Program-made: the position numbers and the translations under genes
Shown: in pieces, positions 10,634 to 22,805 of the stretch
Numbering within the stretch: position 1 is the stretch's first letter
Layout: each line of letters starts with the position of its first letter
Source: Ctena decussata
Lineage: Eukaryota > Mollusca > Bivalvia > Lucinida > Lucinidae
Assembly (NCBI GenBank): GCA_963989385.1
Contig: OZ022508.1
Coordinates: 34,990,166-35,054,165, forward strand
Direction: 5' to 3'
Length of the DNA stretch: 64,000 nucleotides
The notes under the pieces: generated by a model
What the model was told of the DNA's origin: nothing
Databases searched by the model: none
The model's input: the letters and a program-made list of their open reading frames with translations, nothing else

Positions 10634-10719
10634 TGATGGTGACGGGATATTGAATGAACTGGACAACTGCGAAAGATATGCTAACGGTGACCAATCGGAT
10701 ATTGATGGTGATGGCATAG
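10634..10719 (+). CDS. Thrombospondin-LamG gene, exon 3 (type-3 repeat)
   Basis: After a TGTCAG acceptor this exon completes a Phe codon and reads DGDGILNELDNCERYANGDQ, then SDIDGDGI and a split Gly at a GTATTG donor. The T3 motif DxDGDGI and cysteine spacing are intact. At 86 nt it enters in phase 2 and leaves in phase 1, fitting both neighbours. A MITE begins 22 bp after the donor. Confidence 0.9.
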
Positions 10720-10741
10720 GTATTGATAACCACAACATCAT

Positions 10742-10979
10742 TTGAGCTGGTACATGACAAAACCAACAAAGTGGCATGTGCCCCTGCTAAGACTCAGATC
10801 AGCCTGGGCATCTGCACAGTCTGATCAGAGTCTTTGCTGTGCCCTTAAAGGGTAGCTTAGGGTCTAAGCTAGCCCCATGAGGACAGCTAAGACTCTGATC
10901 AGACTGGGCGGATGCCCAAGCTGATCAGATTCTTCTCTGGGCACACAATCAACTTTGTTGAGTTTGTCGTGTTGTGCCC
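10742..10979. repeat. MITE-1 (GAGCCGCGACACGA foldback family), copy a
   Basis: Diverged ends TTGAGCTGGTACATGACAAA / TTGTCGTGTTGTGCCC enclose inverted internal arms with AAGACTCAGATCAGCCTGGG. Starts just inside intron 3. Confidence 0.7.
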
Positions 10980-11077
10980 TTTTGTATCATGTAAAACGGG
11001 ACCTTTGGCCATGTACAAAATACTAAATGCAAAAAAATTATCCTGGACATCCTATCAGAGGGATCAGTTATCACTTT

Positions 11078-13360
11078 TTAGCTCACCTGAGCCGAAGGCT
11101 CAGAGGTGAGCTTATAGGATGGGAGTCGAGCCGTCGTCCGTCCGTGGGTGCGTCAACACTTTCAAACATGAATATCTCAGAGACCAGTGGGCCGATCGCA
11201 ATCAAATTTTATCTGAAGCATTATTTGGGTGGGGGAAAGGCTGCATTAGGTTTTGGTGCCGATCAGCTCAGAACTCTGGTTTCCATGGCAACAGATAGCC
11301 CCCATAGGGTTATAATGGGGAAAATGGCGTCATCACGTTTTCTCGACTGTTTTTGATTAGATCCGCATCATACTTGCAGGTAATGATGACATACACAAGA
11401 GCTTGTATGAGTTCGAAATTTGGCCGGATTTGAGCTCAGACTATGGAGTTAGCTGCCCTTGAGCATTTGAGAAAAATCCCATAGGGTTATAATGGGGAAA
11501 ATGGAGTCAATTTCTCAACCGTTTTTGCTTAGATCCTTATCGTACTTGCAGGTAATGATGACATACACAAGAGCTTGTATGAGTTCGAAATTTGGCCGGA
11601 TTCGAGCTCAGACTACGGAGTTAGCTGCCCTTGAGCGTTTGAAAAAAATCCCATAGGGTTATAATGGGGAAAATGGCGTCATCACGTTTTCTCAACTGTT
11701 TTTGCTTAGATCCTTATCATACTTGCAGGTAATGATGACATACATAAGAGCTTTGATGAGTTCGAAATTTGGCCGGATTCGAGCACAGACTACGGAGTAA
11801 GCTGCCCTTGAGCGTTTGAAAAAAATCCCATAGTGTTATAATGGAGAAAACAACTTCTGAATCATCACATATTTTAAGAAAAACTTTTTCATCGCTCTAT
11901 TGCCTACATTTCTCAACGGATTTTAAAATAACTTCACACAAATGTAGGGCATAACAATATCTCAAGCAAGTTTGACTTTCAGGATGCTGCGCCCAAGGTC
12001 AAGGTCACTGTGGCTATTTTTAGAAAAACTGTCAGCGCTCTAGCACCTACATTTCTCAGCAGATTTTAAAATAACTTCACACAAATGTAGGGCATGACAA
12101 TATATCGAGCAAGTTTGACTTTCAGGGTGCTGCACCCAAGGTCAAGGTCACTGTGGCTATTTTTAGAAAAACTTGGTCATCGCTCTAGCACCTACATTTC
12201 TCAATGGATTTTAAATCAACTTCACACAAATGTAAGACATGACAATATCTCAAACAAGTTTGACTACCAGGGTGCTGTGCCCAAGGTCAAGGTCACTGTA
12301 GCTATTTTTTAGAAAAATTTTGTCAGCGCTTTAGCACCTACATTTCTCAGTGGATTTTAAAATAAATTCACAGAATTGTAGGGCATGACAATATCTCGAG
12401 CAAGTTCGACTTTCAGGGTGCTGTGCCCAAGGGCTAGGTCACTGTGGCTATTTTTAGAAAAACTTTGTCATCGCCCTAGCACCTTCATTTCTCCATGGAT
12501 TTTGAAATAACTTGACACAAATGTAGGGTATGACAAAATCTCAAGCAAGTTCGACTTTCAGGATGCTGTGCCCAAGGTCAAGGTCACTGTGGCTATTTTT
12601 AGAAAACTTTGTCATCGCTCTAGCACCTACATTTCTCAACGGAATTTAAAATAAATTCACACAAATGTAGGGCATGACAATATCTCGAGCAAGTTTGACT
12701 TTCAGGGTGCTGCAATCAAGGTTTTTGATTAGATCCTTATCATACTTGCAGGTAATGATGACATACATAAGAGCTTGGATGAGTTTGAAATTTGGACGGA
12801 TTCGAGCTTAGACTACGGAGTTAGCTGCCCTTGAGCGTTTGAAAAAAATCCCATAGTCTTATAATGGAGAAAACAACGTCATCACATTTTCATTTTTCAT
12901 CGGATCCTCTTCATACTTGCAGGTAATGAGGATATGCATAAAAGCTTGGATTAGTTAGCATTTCTGCTAGATCCCACCACTGACTATGGAGTACCTGCCC
13001 TGAGCATCCAAAAAATCAATGTCGCCACTTTTTCTTGGTTTCTACTGATCCGATCCTTTTCAAACTTGCAGGTAATGAGGAAATGCATAATATCTTAAAC
13101 AAGTTCAAATTTTGGCCAGATCAGGCCAACCACTACGAAGTTAGCTGCCCTTGACAGCTCTGTCTGTTGTGCTCTTGATCGGATACTTTTTAAACTTGCA
13201 TATATTAAATGAGGGCATACATAATGTTTTGGATGAGTTTAATTTTCAGCCTGATTGGACCACTGACTGTGGAGTTAGCTGCCCTTGAGCATCTTAAATA
13301 TCCCTATAGGTTTACAATGTCTCTCAGGTGAGCAATTGTTGCCCTTTGGGCTACTTGTTT
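11078..13360 (-). mobile_element. Pearl/DINE-like element (AGCTCACCTGAGCCGAAGG family), copy 1
   Basis: Hairpin AGCTCACCTGAGCCGAAGGC and its arm (11080-11114) is followed by CGTCCGTCCGTG, then tandem units: first about 180-bp units with CATACTTGCAGGTAATGATG, then about 120-bp units with CAAATGTAGGGCATGACAAT. The far end holds the half hairpin TCTCAGGTGAGCAATTG and GCCCTTTGGGC before TACTTGTTT. A second copy at 26725-30001 matches almost throughout. Internal short frames are repeat-encoded. Confidence 0.65.
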
Positions 13361-14124
13361 GCAATTAGATTAAGGTGTATGGTATACCGGCATGTTTTGC
13401 CTCTATCTGTTTCAAGGGAGACAACTGTTATGACTTCTTGTTTGCTTCCCTAGACAACAATACCTGGCCAAAAGGGGTCAACTCTTTATGGAAAGACTTT
13501 GCTCATTTTTCCCAGCCCCCGGATCCAGGTTCCTGCTATTAGATTCAAATATATGTTGTGAAATCTCATTAGAATCGCCTCATCGAGAGGCGATTCTAAT
13601 AAGATCACAATATATATTTCAAGGCAAAAAGGACATTCTCAAAAATTCTCACCAAACTGATCCCTAATTATTAAAATATTTTCAAGCCCCCTCCACTCAC
13701 ATACACACACACACACACACACATCTCGGCAACTCTCAGCCCCACCAGTTATCCAGAGCCCCACCAGTACGTGGTGGTCTGGATCCGGGCCTGTTTCCAG
13801 TAAGAGTTGAAAACTCATTGAGAAGAGAGACAAAAATGAAAATGGCAGAGTTGCTTCCCTTGAAAGTATATCAATCCACCAAAGAACACAAAAATATAAG
13901 TACGCCAATATTTTTGATTTTCAATACATTTACCTATGCTAAGCATAAGAGAAGTTCAGATTGAAAAAAGTACTGTGGTAATTTTCTGTACCATTCCATT
14001 AAACTATACAGTGTGGCATCCCAAAAGAATTTTCCTTCAATGAGGCAATCTAATAGATGCCACAATGTATAGTGAAATAGAAAAGTAAGAAAAATTGTTA
14101 CAACTTTATATCAAATTGCCTTTA
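13361..14124. other. Intron sequence with small foldbacks and a CA repeat
   Basis: It holds a palindrome at 13541-13625 (arms around TTAGAATCGCCTC and its complement), a CA/AC run at 13700-13724 and a weaker foldback at 13995-14075 (TATACAGTGTGGCATC and its complement). No coding signal was seen. Confidence 0.6.
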
Positions 14125-15330
14125 TTATCCCCCGACCGAAAGGTTCGGGGGATATAGCGATGAGCCTGGCGTCCGTCCGTCCGTAAACATTTTCTTGTCC
14201 GCTCTATATCTTGAATACCCTTTGCTATATTTTCATGATACTTCACAGTTATGTAGAACAGGTCATGACGATGTGTCGCGAACAAGAATGGTAACTCTTG
14301 CTATTGTACTTTTTTGGTTATCTCCCCTTTGGTGATTTTTTGGCAGATTCATGTCCGCTTTGTAACTTGAATACCCTTTGGAATATTTTCATGATACTTC
14401 ACAGAAATGTAGAACAGGTCATGACGATGTGTCGCGAACAAGAATGACAACTCTTGCAGTCTTACTTTTTGAGTTATTTCCCCTTGATAGTTTTAGGTGT
14501 GATTTTTTGGCAGATTTGTGTCCGCTCTATAACTTGAATACCCTTTGGAATATTCTCATGATACTTCACAGATATGTAGAACAGGGCATGACGGTGTGTC
14601 ACGTACAAGAATGACAACTCTTGCTTTCTTACTTTTTGAGTACTTCAAAGATATGTAGAACAGGTCATGACGATGTTTCGCGACTAAGAATGACTACTCC
14701 TGCTTTCTTACTTTTTGAGTTATTTCTCCTTGATGGTTTTAGGTGTTGTTTCGTGTCTGCTCTATATCTTTAATACCTTTTGGAATATTTTCATGATACT
14801 TCACAGATATGTAGACCAGGTCATGATGATGTGTCGCAAGCAAGAGTGACAACTCTTGCTTTCTTACTTTTGGAGTTATTTCCCTTTGATGATTTTAGGT
14901 GTCTGCTCCATAGCTTGAATACCTTTTGAAATATTTTCATGATTCTTCAAAGATATGCAGAACAGGTCATGACAATTTGTCTCAGACATGAATGGTAAGT
15001 CTTGCTTTCATTATTTGTGAGTTATTTCCCTTTGGTAATTGGTGCTGCTGTTTGAGTCTGCTCCATGTCTGTATAACCCTGGCCTGCTCCAGAATTTGAA
15101 TAACCTAGTACCTTTTAGAATATCGATGATCATGCAGTGATATCTTATCAGTGTTCCTAACTCTCTCTGACCCCTCCACATTCCTGCACCCCTCCCCACT
15201 TCTCTCCCCCCCCCCACCCCCCAATGACAATATATTACTAATATGTGTTTTGAAGTGCACCCTTTTTACCAAGGCCCATGGGGGTCTTCGGTCGGGGGAT
15301 TTGCCATCTCCTCTGATGGCTATTTTTATC
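14125..15330 (-). mobile_element. Pearl/DINE-like element (TCCCCCGACCGAAAGG family)
   Basis: Hairpin TCCCCCGACCGAAAGGTTCG with its arm (14128-14152), then CGTCCGTCCGTC, then about six units of about 180 bp containing GAATATTTTCATGATACTTC and CAGGTCATGACGATGTGTCG. The half-hairpin tail CTTCGGTCGGGGGAT is at 15287-15300. Confidence 0.6.
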
Positions 15331-15659
15331 TTCAGCCATGGCCTATCATAAAGCCTGAATTAATGTGGACCAATATGTATTTTCATTAAACTGGAAAATT
15401 TTGGTACTATTTTACAGTAGATTCGTAATTGTTACTCAGTATTATTAATTAATTAACAGTAATACAGTACTTACATGGTGAAAACAGTCCACATCAAACA
15501 AGTCATAAACTTGGCTTATTTTGACAAACTCAGCCAATACAGCTCAACTCGGCCAGTACAAGCCACACTCGACCAATACAGGCAAAACTCAGCCAATACA
15601 ACTCGGCAAATATCAGTGACCTCAAATTCAGCCAATATGAATGACATTGATAAATAAAA

Positions 15660-15790
15660 TTGTCATAAGTTAACAAATTTTGTGTTGGCCAAGTTACAGG
15701 TCGACTGCTGTATTGACGCTCTGCCTAAGGCCACAGGCAAATACAGCAGACCTCTGACCTGTAACTGGGCCAGTACGAAATTTTTTGATT
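15660..15790. repeat. Foldback MITE ending 18 bp before exon 4
   Basis: Inverted arms TTGGCCAAGTTACAGGTCGA..TGCTGTAT / ATACAGCAGACCTCTGACC..TAACTGGGCCA. The preceding 15520-15610 carries a degenerate 18-bp phrase related to CTCAGCCAATACA. Confidence 0.65.
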
Positions 15791-15808
15791 AATAACATCA
15801 TATTTCAG

Positions 15809-16132
15809 GTGATTTGTGTGACCCTGACCTAGATGAGGATGGTGTCACCAATGCCAATGACAACTGTCCGTATCTTAGCAACTCAGACCAGGCTGACACC
15901 GATAGCGATGGTGTTGGAGACGCCTGCAGTACTGACTCTGATGGTGACGGGGTGTTAGATTACAATGACACATGCCCTCACAACCCTTCAATTTCCGTGA
16001 CCTCCTTCAAGAAAAATACAGCTGTTGATTTATATCCATCCTTGACAACTACAGCGCCGGCTTGGTCCGTAAAAAGTAATGGAGTAGAGGTGGTTCAGAC
16101 AGCAAGTTCGGGAATGCCAGCTATGCTTATTG
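15809..16132 (+). CDS. Thrombospondin-LamG gene, exon 4 (last T3 repeats and start of TSP-C)
   Basis: From a TATTTCAG acceptor the exon reads GDLCDPDLDEDGVTNANDNC, a further T3 unit with DTDSDGVGDAC, then DGDGVLDYNDTCPHNPSISV, the conserved transition into the thrombospondin C-terminal domain, and WSVKSNGVEVVQTASSG. In known thrombospondins the same place reads DxCPxNxxIS followed by a W-x(4-8)-G-x-E-x-x-Q-T strand. At 324 nt it is the longest exon; it leaves in phase 1 at GTAAGA. Together with exons 5-7 it forms the L-lectin-like jelly-roll. Confidence 0.95.
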
Positions 16133-16189
16133 GTAAGATGTGGTGACTGTTTAGTTCCATACATACAGTTAGACAGCATAACCAAATAC

Positions 16190-16412
16190 AGTTTACTCTC
16201 GATATCTCTCGAACACTGATATCCAAAGTACCCTCTTATATCAAAGAATATAGTTTGGACTAATTTCCTATTTTTATTTACATTTCAAATCCTGTTTTCT
16301 CAAACTACAGATATCTCAAAGTAAATTTTCTGGGACCAGAAAATTTACCTTGCGATATCAGTAGTTTGGGATGATCTTTGATTTGAGATATCAAGAGTTG
16401 ACTGTACTATAA
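16190..16412. repeat. MITE with CTCGATATCTC inverted ends
   Basis: The left end ACAGTTTACTCTCGATATCT and right end GAGATATCAAGAGTTGACTG are inverted copies. Internal short palindrome AAATTTTCTGGGACCAGAAA. Confidence 0.65.
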
Positions 16413-17189
16413 CAATGTGAAAATTTTAGCAAGCTGATTTTTACTTAAGAAATAGATCTGCTGTAAAAGTGATTTGTTGTAAAAGTAGTAAATCACTGGT
16501 TGAAGGTCATTTGTAAATGAGATCATATCACAAGCGCAGACTTAGTGCAAATGATATATCTACTTACAAGCTGTAACTGACAAACAGTGATTTATTAATC
16601 ACCAAATCACTGTTAATTCCAACACTTAAAATTGCAGAACAATTTATTCATTTTCTTGAAATACTTTAAACCATGACCCTTATAGAGTGTGAATTATCCC
16701 ACCAACGCTTAGACGGTAAAAAGGGGCTATTTATTTCTCTCCCTCAATGTACTGAGAAATAGATGCCCATCATCAAACATTAGGGAAACGCTGTTTGACA
16801 TCATTGATTTTGATGACAATGTTAGCAATAAACTCACACACGACAAAACAGCAAAATGTTGCAGAATAAATCACTGCAATTTTTTATTGCCTCTATAGGT
16901 GTGCTGTGTTGAAAGGTATCTATTGTGTCAGAAATTATGGAAATTTCTATTACATTTGATCCTATGATATGCAAAACTGCTTGAAGCAATCAGCAACCAG
17001 CAAAGGCTTTGACAAGCCTGTGCATCCATTCAGTCTAACCTGAGCCATTGCTGTTGGCATGAAACATGTATAATTATGTAATATAGAAAAAAAACTGATT
17101 TTCATTGGTGCAGAGAGTGCTTAATACCTCTTCTTGATGGACTTTATGTCTGTTGGCCTGGGTTTTTTCCCATGCAACATTACTTTTTC
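16413..17189. other. Intron sequence without recognised features
   Basis: AT-rich, with a local imperfect inversion around AAGTGATTTGTTGTAAAAGT and TGATTTATTAATCACC. No exon, RNA gene or clear mobile element was recognised. Confidence 0.5.
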
Positions 17190-18668
17190 AAACAAGAGCT
17201 CTGCTGAGCGGGGCAATATACGCCCATTAGGGCTTAAAGTTGGAAAGGAAACAAGAGATGAGAGAACTTTGTCAGTAGCTTAAATATTCAATAATGAGGC
17301 AGATATAAAATCTCAAAAGGAATGAAGCTAATATGAAATTCCTAGACAAAAAATTACTAAGGGGTATGATTCCATCAAAACTGAAAGTAGGGTTATGATT
17401 CTTTTTCTCTGCATATCGTCAGATATTTGTACCAACTTTCATGAAGAAATCTTAATTGGTTTTCAAGATATGGAGCAGACATGAAATGTTGCCTTTTGAA
17501 CTTTGACCTCTAAGTTTGACCTTGACCTTTGTCTGACATTTTTTGAAATATAAATTATGCACATTGTCTTGATAAGGCAAATTTGACCAAAGTTTCAAAA
17601 AATCTTTCAAGGGGTTAAGGAGATATGGAGCAGACACAAAGTTAATACAAAATTACTATACGAAAAATATAAAGGGGCATAATTTTGTCTAAACTGAAAG
17701 TAGTGTTATGATTCTTTTTTCTCTGCACATCGTCTGATGGTGCTTTATATTTGTACAAAAGTTTCATGAAGAAATCTTAAACATTTTTTGAGATATGGAG
17801 CAAACTAAAAATGTTTCCTTTTCAGCTTTTACCACTAAGTGTGACCTTGACCCTTGTCGGACATTGTTGAAATATGAGTTCTGCACATCACCTCAAGAAG
17901 GTGAACATTTGACTTAAATTCCAGAAAAAAATCTTTCAAAGGGTTATGGAGATATGGAGTGGACACGAATTTAATACAAAATTACAGTACGAAAAATTCA
18001 AAGGGGCATAATTTTGTCAAAAGTGCAAGTAGGGTTATGGTTCTTTTTCTCTGCACATTGTCTGATTGTGCTGTATATTTGGATATTTTCATGAAGAAAT
18101 TTTAATTTTTTTTTGAGATATGGAGCAGACACAAAGCTAATATGAAATTACTATATGAAAAATACTAAGGGGCACAAATCCATCAAAACTGAAAATAGGG
18201 TTTTGATTCTTTTTCTCTGCACATCGTCTGAGAGTGCTTTATATTTGTACAAATTTTCATGAAGAAATCTTCAAGGGGTTAAGGAGATATGGAGCAGACA
18301 CAAAGCTAATATGAAATTACTATACGGAAACTGCAAAGGGGCATAATTCAGTCAAAACTGAAAATAGGGTTATGATTCATTTTCTCTGCACATTGTCTGA
18401 TGGTGCTTTATATTTGTACAAATTTTCATGAAGAAATCTTAAACAGTTATTGAGAAACATTACCTTTTGAACTTTGACCTCTAAGTATGACCTTGGTCTT
18501 TGTCAGACATTGTTGAAATATGTGTTCTGCACATCCTCTGGATAGGGCAAACATTTGACCCAAGTTTCAAAAAAATCTTTCAAGGGGTTAAGGAGATATG
18601 GGGCAAACATGAAAAAAAAATGGATGGATGGACAGACGGATGGATGGACAGATGGAAAGACGGAGGCC
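17190..18668 (+). mobile_element. Pearl/DINE-like element (AACAAGAGCTCTGCTGAG start)
   Basis: It starts AACAAGAGCTCTGCTGAGCG with a small AGAGCTCT palindrome, continues with about six units of 150-300 bp containing TTTCATGAAGAAATCTTAA and GGTTAAGGAGATATGGAGCA, and ends in a GGATGGATGGACAGACGG microsatellite (18618-18662). The expected terminal hairpin was not found, so the right end may be truncated. Confidence 0.5.
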
Positions 18669-19097
18669 ATGACATAATACGACCTGTCTTCCACGAGCCT
18701 ATAATAAGATTTCCTGGAACATTTGTTAACTTAAATCTGCAGTGTTTGCCTCTTGTAATTGTTTTGTGGATCCAAGAACAGCAACAATTTTACACCAAAC
18801 TTTCATGATGTCAAACTGTATGCAGACATTAAAGGTAAATATAAACATATAAATTAGCAACATGCACAGCAACATCCACACACAAATTGATGTATGGTAA
18901 TGTCTACTGGTCCTCTTAAGGCCTTATCTAGTTGTGAACTTAGGGCCTCCTGAAGCCTTAACACGCCTTGAACTGCATGGGATCTTCTTGCTTGCACAGC
19001 AAGCACTACACTAGTTCACAGTAAAGAACTAGCCTGTGCTATATGACATGCCTACACTCTGTGATATATGCTACTATAATTAAACGACTTTCTATAG
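18669..19097. other. Intron 4 end, unassigned
   Basis: No repeat family or coding signal recognised; contains an imperfect CTAGTTGTGAACT/CTAGTTCACAGT inversion. Confidence 0.45.
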
Positions 19098-19291
19098 GTG
19101 AACAGAGTTACGGAGCTATCGAATACAAAGGCACATGGTTTGTGACTGAGTCCACTGCTAGTGATTATATTGGGTTTGTGTTCGGGTACCAGAACAACAG
19201 GAAATTCTATCTAGCCATGTGGAAGAGAGCCCATTCTAACTATGATGCCACAATGACTTACAGATCTGGTATTAAAGGCATTCAAATTAAG
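19098..19291 (+). CDS. Thrombospondin-LamG gene, exon 5 (TSP-C core)
   Basis: The exon reads GEQSYGAIEYKGTWFVTEST, then ASDYIGFVFGYQNNRKFYLA, MWKRAHSNYDATMTYRSG and IKGIQIK. The D-DYxGFxFGYQxxxxFYxxMWK block is the most conserved signature of the thrombospondin C-terminal domain and includes residues of its calcium-lined lectin fold. Acceptor TTCTATAG, donor GTAATA; 194 nt, enters in phase 1 and leaves in phase 0. Confidence 0.96.
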
Positions 19292-20388
19292 GTAATACTA
19301 TAAAGAGTCCCTAAAATTAAATTTACTCTGTGGGTTGTCATTTCTCTTCAAACAGAAAAGGATATTGTATATTGTACATATACTGAACAAAAAAAGAATT
19401 GTTATATAGATAATTCATGAATTTTAAGCCAAAGAACATTATTTTCAAATTATGCCACGTTATTCTCCCACGTGTCAGACGTCAGACAACCTTGTGAACA
19501 AATCCGTTTGCGATTTGCATAAATTGTTACAGAATTATTCCACTTTAACTGAAAACACCACAGACAATGTGAAACGCTTGATGCGCATGCGCAAGCACTT
19601 AAATTTTTGCACTTTAGGATTTGCCTTGTAACCGCCAATAAGAAACCATATGAACCGTATGACACTTAGCTAGCAGCTCAAAAAAATAAGATGTTCAAGA
19701 TAATGTGTCTATGAAATTGTCTCCCTTGCAATTAAAAGTATAGCAAATCATTTACTCCGATTAACCAGTACGTTTCAATAAAATTTTCAAGTTTAATTCA
19801 TGGATCTTATTCCAGCTTCTCCAGACAATGGTTCATGATGAAAAAGTTTGATCAAACTGGTTAATTATACTTTGTATATCACTTTTCATTGTCTATGGGA
19901 GTTTCAGTGCATAGCATGAAAGTCAGAGTCAAGTGTCATGAAAAGCGATATTCCAAGCTTTGTGCTTCACTGATCAACCCTTTTGAAGCGGCGATTGAAC
20001 CATTTTTGTAACAACTAGTGGCTGATAAACATTTCTTTTTTTGTTCGGTATATATTCAGGGAACTCATGAATTTCATAAATGGACTTTCTCATTTTTGAA
20101 GAAGGACAAGTCCATTTGTCAAGTCAAGTGATGCTATACAAAACAGTTTACAAACATCAGACTGTTCCTTGGAAGCATTCTGATTAGGGTTTTTACTGTT
20201 TCGTAGATATTTTTTTCCAAATGATTGGAGTGAAAATATTATTTAGCAAGCAGGTTATTGACAGATAAATGGTTCTTGCATTAGAAGGATGTTGGCATCT
20301 AGCTGTGCAAGGTTTTCAGAAAAGTAGTGTATCTGCTTGATCCTGAGTGCTTCAAAATGGGTGTTTACTGAAAGCGGTTGATATAGAG
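19292..20388. other. Intron 5, left part, unassigned
   Basis: AT-rich sequence with no recognised repeat family and no coding signal. Confidence 0.45.
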
Positions 20389-20738
20389 GATCTTACATGA
20401 GTGTTCATGTATAATTGAATTTATTATACGAGTTGGAGAAAAGGATAAGATGTGAGGCTATGCCGAGCATTTTATCAGTTTTCCCCAACGAGTTTAATAA
20501 ATTCAATAATACAGGACCACAAATGCAAGATTCTGTTTATCATATGACACTAAAATAGCATTTTTATTAGCAAATTTTGTATTAAAACGTCACGATATCG
20601 CCATAGGAAAACGCAACGTTTTTATGGGCGTCAACGCATTACGTGACGACGTAATTTGCATATTTAATCCACTAGTTGATTATCGTTTTTAATGCATGGC
20701 TTTATTACACTCTCAGATGCAAGGTCATATGATAAATA
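20389..20738. repeat. MITE (CTTACATGAGTGCTCATGTA family), copy 2
   Basis: Starts GAGGATCTTACATGAGTGTT and ends CATATGATAAAT, collinear with 9984-10338 including the AATTTATTATACGAGTTGGA / CCCCAACGAGTTTAATAAAT arms. Confidence 0.75.
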
Positions 20739-21272
20739 CAAATATTTACACGGTTGATATACAAATATTAACACTTGCATGGAATATCATATAGGCATGC
20801 ATGAACAGGTGAACATAGTATGGCAAAGCACCACTGTAAATGGATTTCTGATAGAAAATATTCAGATTGGCAATGGTGAAGTTGAATGAAAATTTTGAGG
20901 GGAAATCAGTAGGATTTTTTGCTGTATACTGATTTTATATTCAGAAAGACATCTGATATTTTCAAACAAGACTGAATTGATCGTACTGAACAAGGCCCAG
21001 TTGTTCAAAGCATCATTAGTGTAACTACAGTCGTTTATTTGTTAAGTCTTCTAGCATGCTTGAAATTAAGTGAGCTCATATTATAAATGAAAAATATTTG
21101 AGGAACTTTGCACTGCAAAAGTTCCTCACATTTTTTCTGCAAAAAAATGTCATTATTTCTTGTTTACATGCAGTATATATGAAAATTGTTTGTCCTGTTA
21201 ACTAACAATGTTGTTAGTTTTGAAATGGGCCCAGGTGTATATGATTTAGCACAGCATTGTCATAATTTGTAG
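20739..21272. other. Intron 5, right part, unassigned
   Basis: AT-rich sequence with no recognised feature before the exon 6 acceptor. Confidence 0.45.
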
Positions 21273-21445
21273 GTAGTAGATTCTATGACAGGGCCAGGGG
21301 AGGCCCTGGCAGAGGCCCTGTGGCATAGCTATGACACTTCAGATCAGGTGACCTTGTTATGGCATGATCCACTTCTTCAAGGCTGGGAACCAAATCAGTC
21401 ATACAGATGGATACTGTCCCATCAGCCCTCATTGGGTTATATCAG
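21273..21445 (+). CDS. Thrombospondin-LamG gene, exon 6 (TSP-C)
   Basis: The exon reads VVDSMTGPGEALAEALWHSY, DTSDQVTLLWHDPLLQGWEP and NQSYRWILSHQPSLGYI, then AG of a split Arg. Known TSP-C domains have V-x-S-x-TGxGE-x-L-x-x-ALWHTGxTxxQVRxLWHDPxxxGW and YRWxLxHRPxxGYIR here, so the match is unmistakable. Phase 0 in, phase 2 out; acceptor TTTGTAG, donor GTATAA. A MITE begins 16 bp after the donor. Confidence 0.96.
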
Positions 21446-21460
21446 GTATAAAGTGATAAT

Positions 21461-21666
21461 TGAGCCGTGATACTTGTGCACCCAGCAAAGATTCAGATCA
21501 GCCTGGGCATCCGCCTAGTTTGATGGGTCTTTGCTGTCTGCACGGAGGTGGCTTAGACCCTTAGCTACCTTTTGGTGGACAACAAAGACTGATCAGACTG
21601 GGCAGATGCACAGGCTTATCTGTGTCTTTGCCAGCCACTTTGATGATTTTCTCGTGTTGTGGCTCA
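21461..21666. repeat. MITE-1, copy b
   Basis: Ends TTGAGCCGTGATAC and GTGTTGTGGCTCAATTA with inverted internal arms around ATTCAGATCAGCCTGGGCAT. It follows the exon 6 donor almost immediately. Confidence 0.75.
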
Positions 21667-22440
21667 ATTATGATGATGATGATGAATATTACAACTTGTA
21701 TTTAAACACTGAAGATGTACAAAGTGCTCCTCCATGTTTTTCTGCCACTTTTAGCATGCCTTTGCCTATGAAAGGTGGGGGCAAAGGGGGACTTATGTGA
21801 TACCCTTGGTGTGCATGTGGGTGTGGTACTGTGTGTAAGTGAGCAAAGGATTAATGTGTTGCTTTTAGCTCAATTTCTAACTAACCAAAAGGGCTAGAGT
21901 CTTCAATCTTGCTACTCAGTAACATCTGGGGAAGATCAGCTGTCACAATGCAGTGATGCATATTGGGCCATGACCTGTATTTCATGGATCATTGAACATA
22001 AAACAGTTTGGCTTTCCAGTTCCATTTATATCTCAGTTTCTAAGTATCCAAAAGGAATAGAGTCTTCAAACATGCTACACAGGAACATCGTTTGATCGAT
22101 CTACTAAATGCAGTTATTTGCTTAGACCTATTTATCATAATACTTAGAATTTTCACATTGACATGCAAGCATAATTCTGAGGATGATAGTTTTGCATGTA
22201 CAACATAAACTAGAAAACCTGTTATACACTGTATTTGTTTCTTGCTTGCAAGCACCAAAGAGGAGGGTTAAAAAATATGGGATTTCACCAATAACTATTT
22301 TCCTTGTAGTTTCTGTAAAAATTCTAAAAACTGGGACACTTAAAATTATTACTATAATTGTTTTAAAAATGGAACAGTTTGGTTTTACAATGCTGTTATG
22401 CATCCAAAAGATGCAGATTGGTTAACAAACAGTATAGGCC

Positions 22441-22505
22441 CTGATCAGACTGCTCCTTTAGGAGCAGTCTGATCTGGGTCTGCACTGTTTGATCAGACCT
22501 ATCTG
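22441..22505. repeat. Short foldback repeat (GATCAGACTGCTCC family)
   Basis: CTGATCAGACTGCTCCTTTA faces GGAGCAGTCTGATC, followed by TGGGTCTGCACTGTTTGATC. Ends about 38 bp before exon 7. Confidence 0.65.
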
Positions 22506-22542
22506 TCCCACTACTTAGAATTTTTACGGAATTAATTCTTAG

Positions 22543-22767
22543 GTTGAAGATTTATCAAGGATCTACTGAACTCCTGGATTCTGGTGCACTCTATGACTCC
22601 ACAATTGCTGGCGGCAGGGTTGGGGTATTCCAGTTTGGGGCATTTCCTGTTATATGGACCAATCTCAAGGTAGATTGTTTGGAGCACCTGAACCAGGGAC
22701 TATATCTTGATGGCGTAGATGATTATATACAGCTGGATGATATTTCTACGCTTGAAATGGAAGAAAG
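22543..22767 (+). CDS. Thrombospondin-LamG gene, exon 7 (end of TSP-C and start of LamG)
   Basis: This exon first gives LKIYQGSTELLDSGALYDST, IAGGRVGVFQFGAFPVIWTN and LKVDC, the closing strands of TSP-C (known members have YDxTxAGGRLGxFxFSQ and a final Cys). The same open frame then runs into LEHLNQGLYLDGVDDYIQLD, the opening strand of a LamG/concanavalin-like jelly-roll, and ends at EMEE plus AG of a split Ser. The domain junction is therefore inside one exon. The Cys usually found in the VFCFS strand is Gln here. 225 nt; acceptor AATTCTTAG, donor GTAATT. Confidence 0.94.
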
Positions 22768-22805
22768 GTAATTCACTGATCCATAACCAGGCCTACTTTA
22801 AACAG

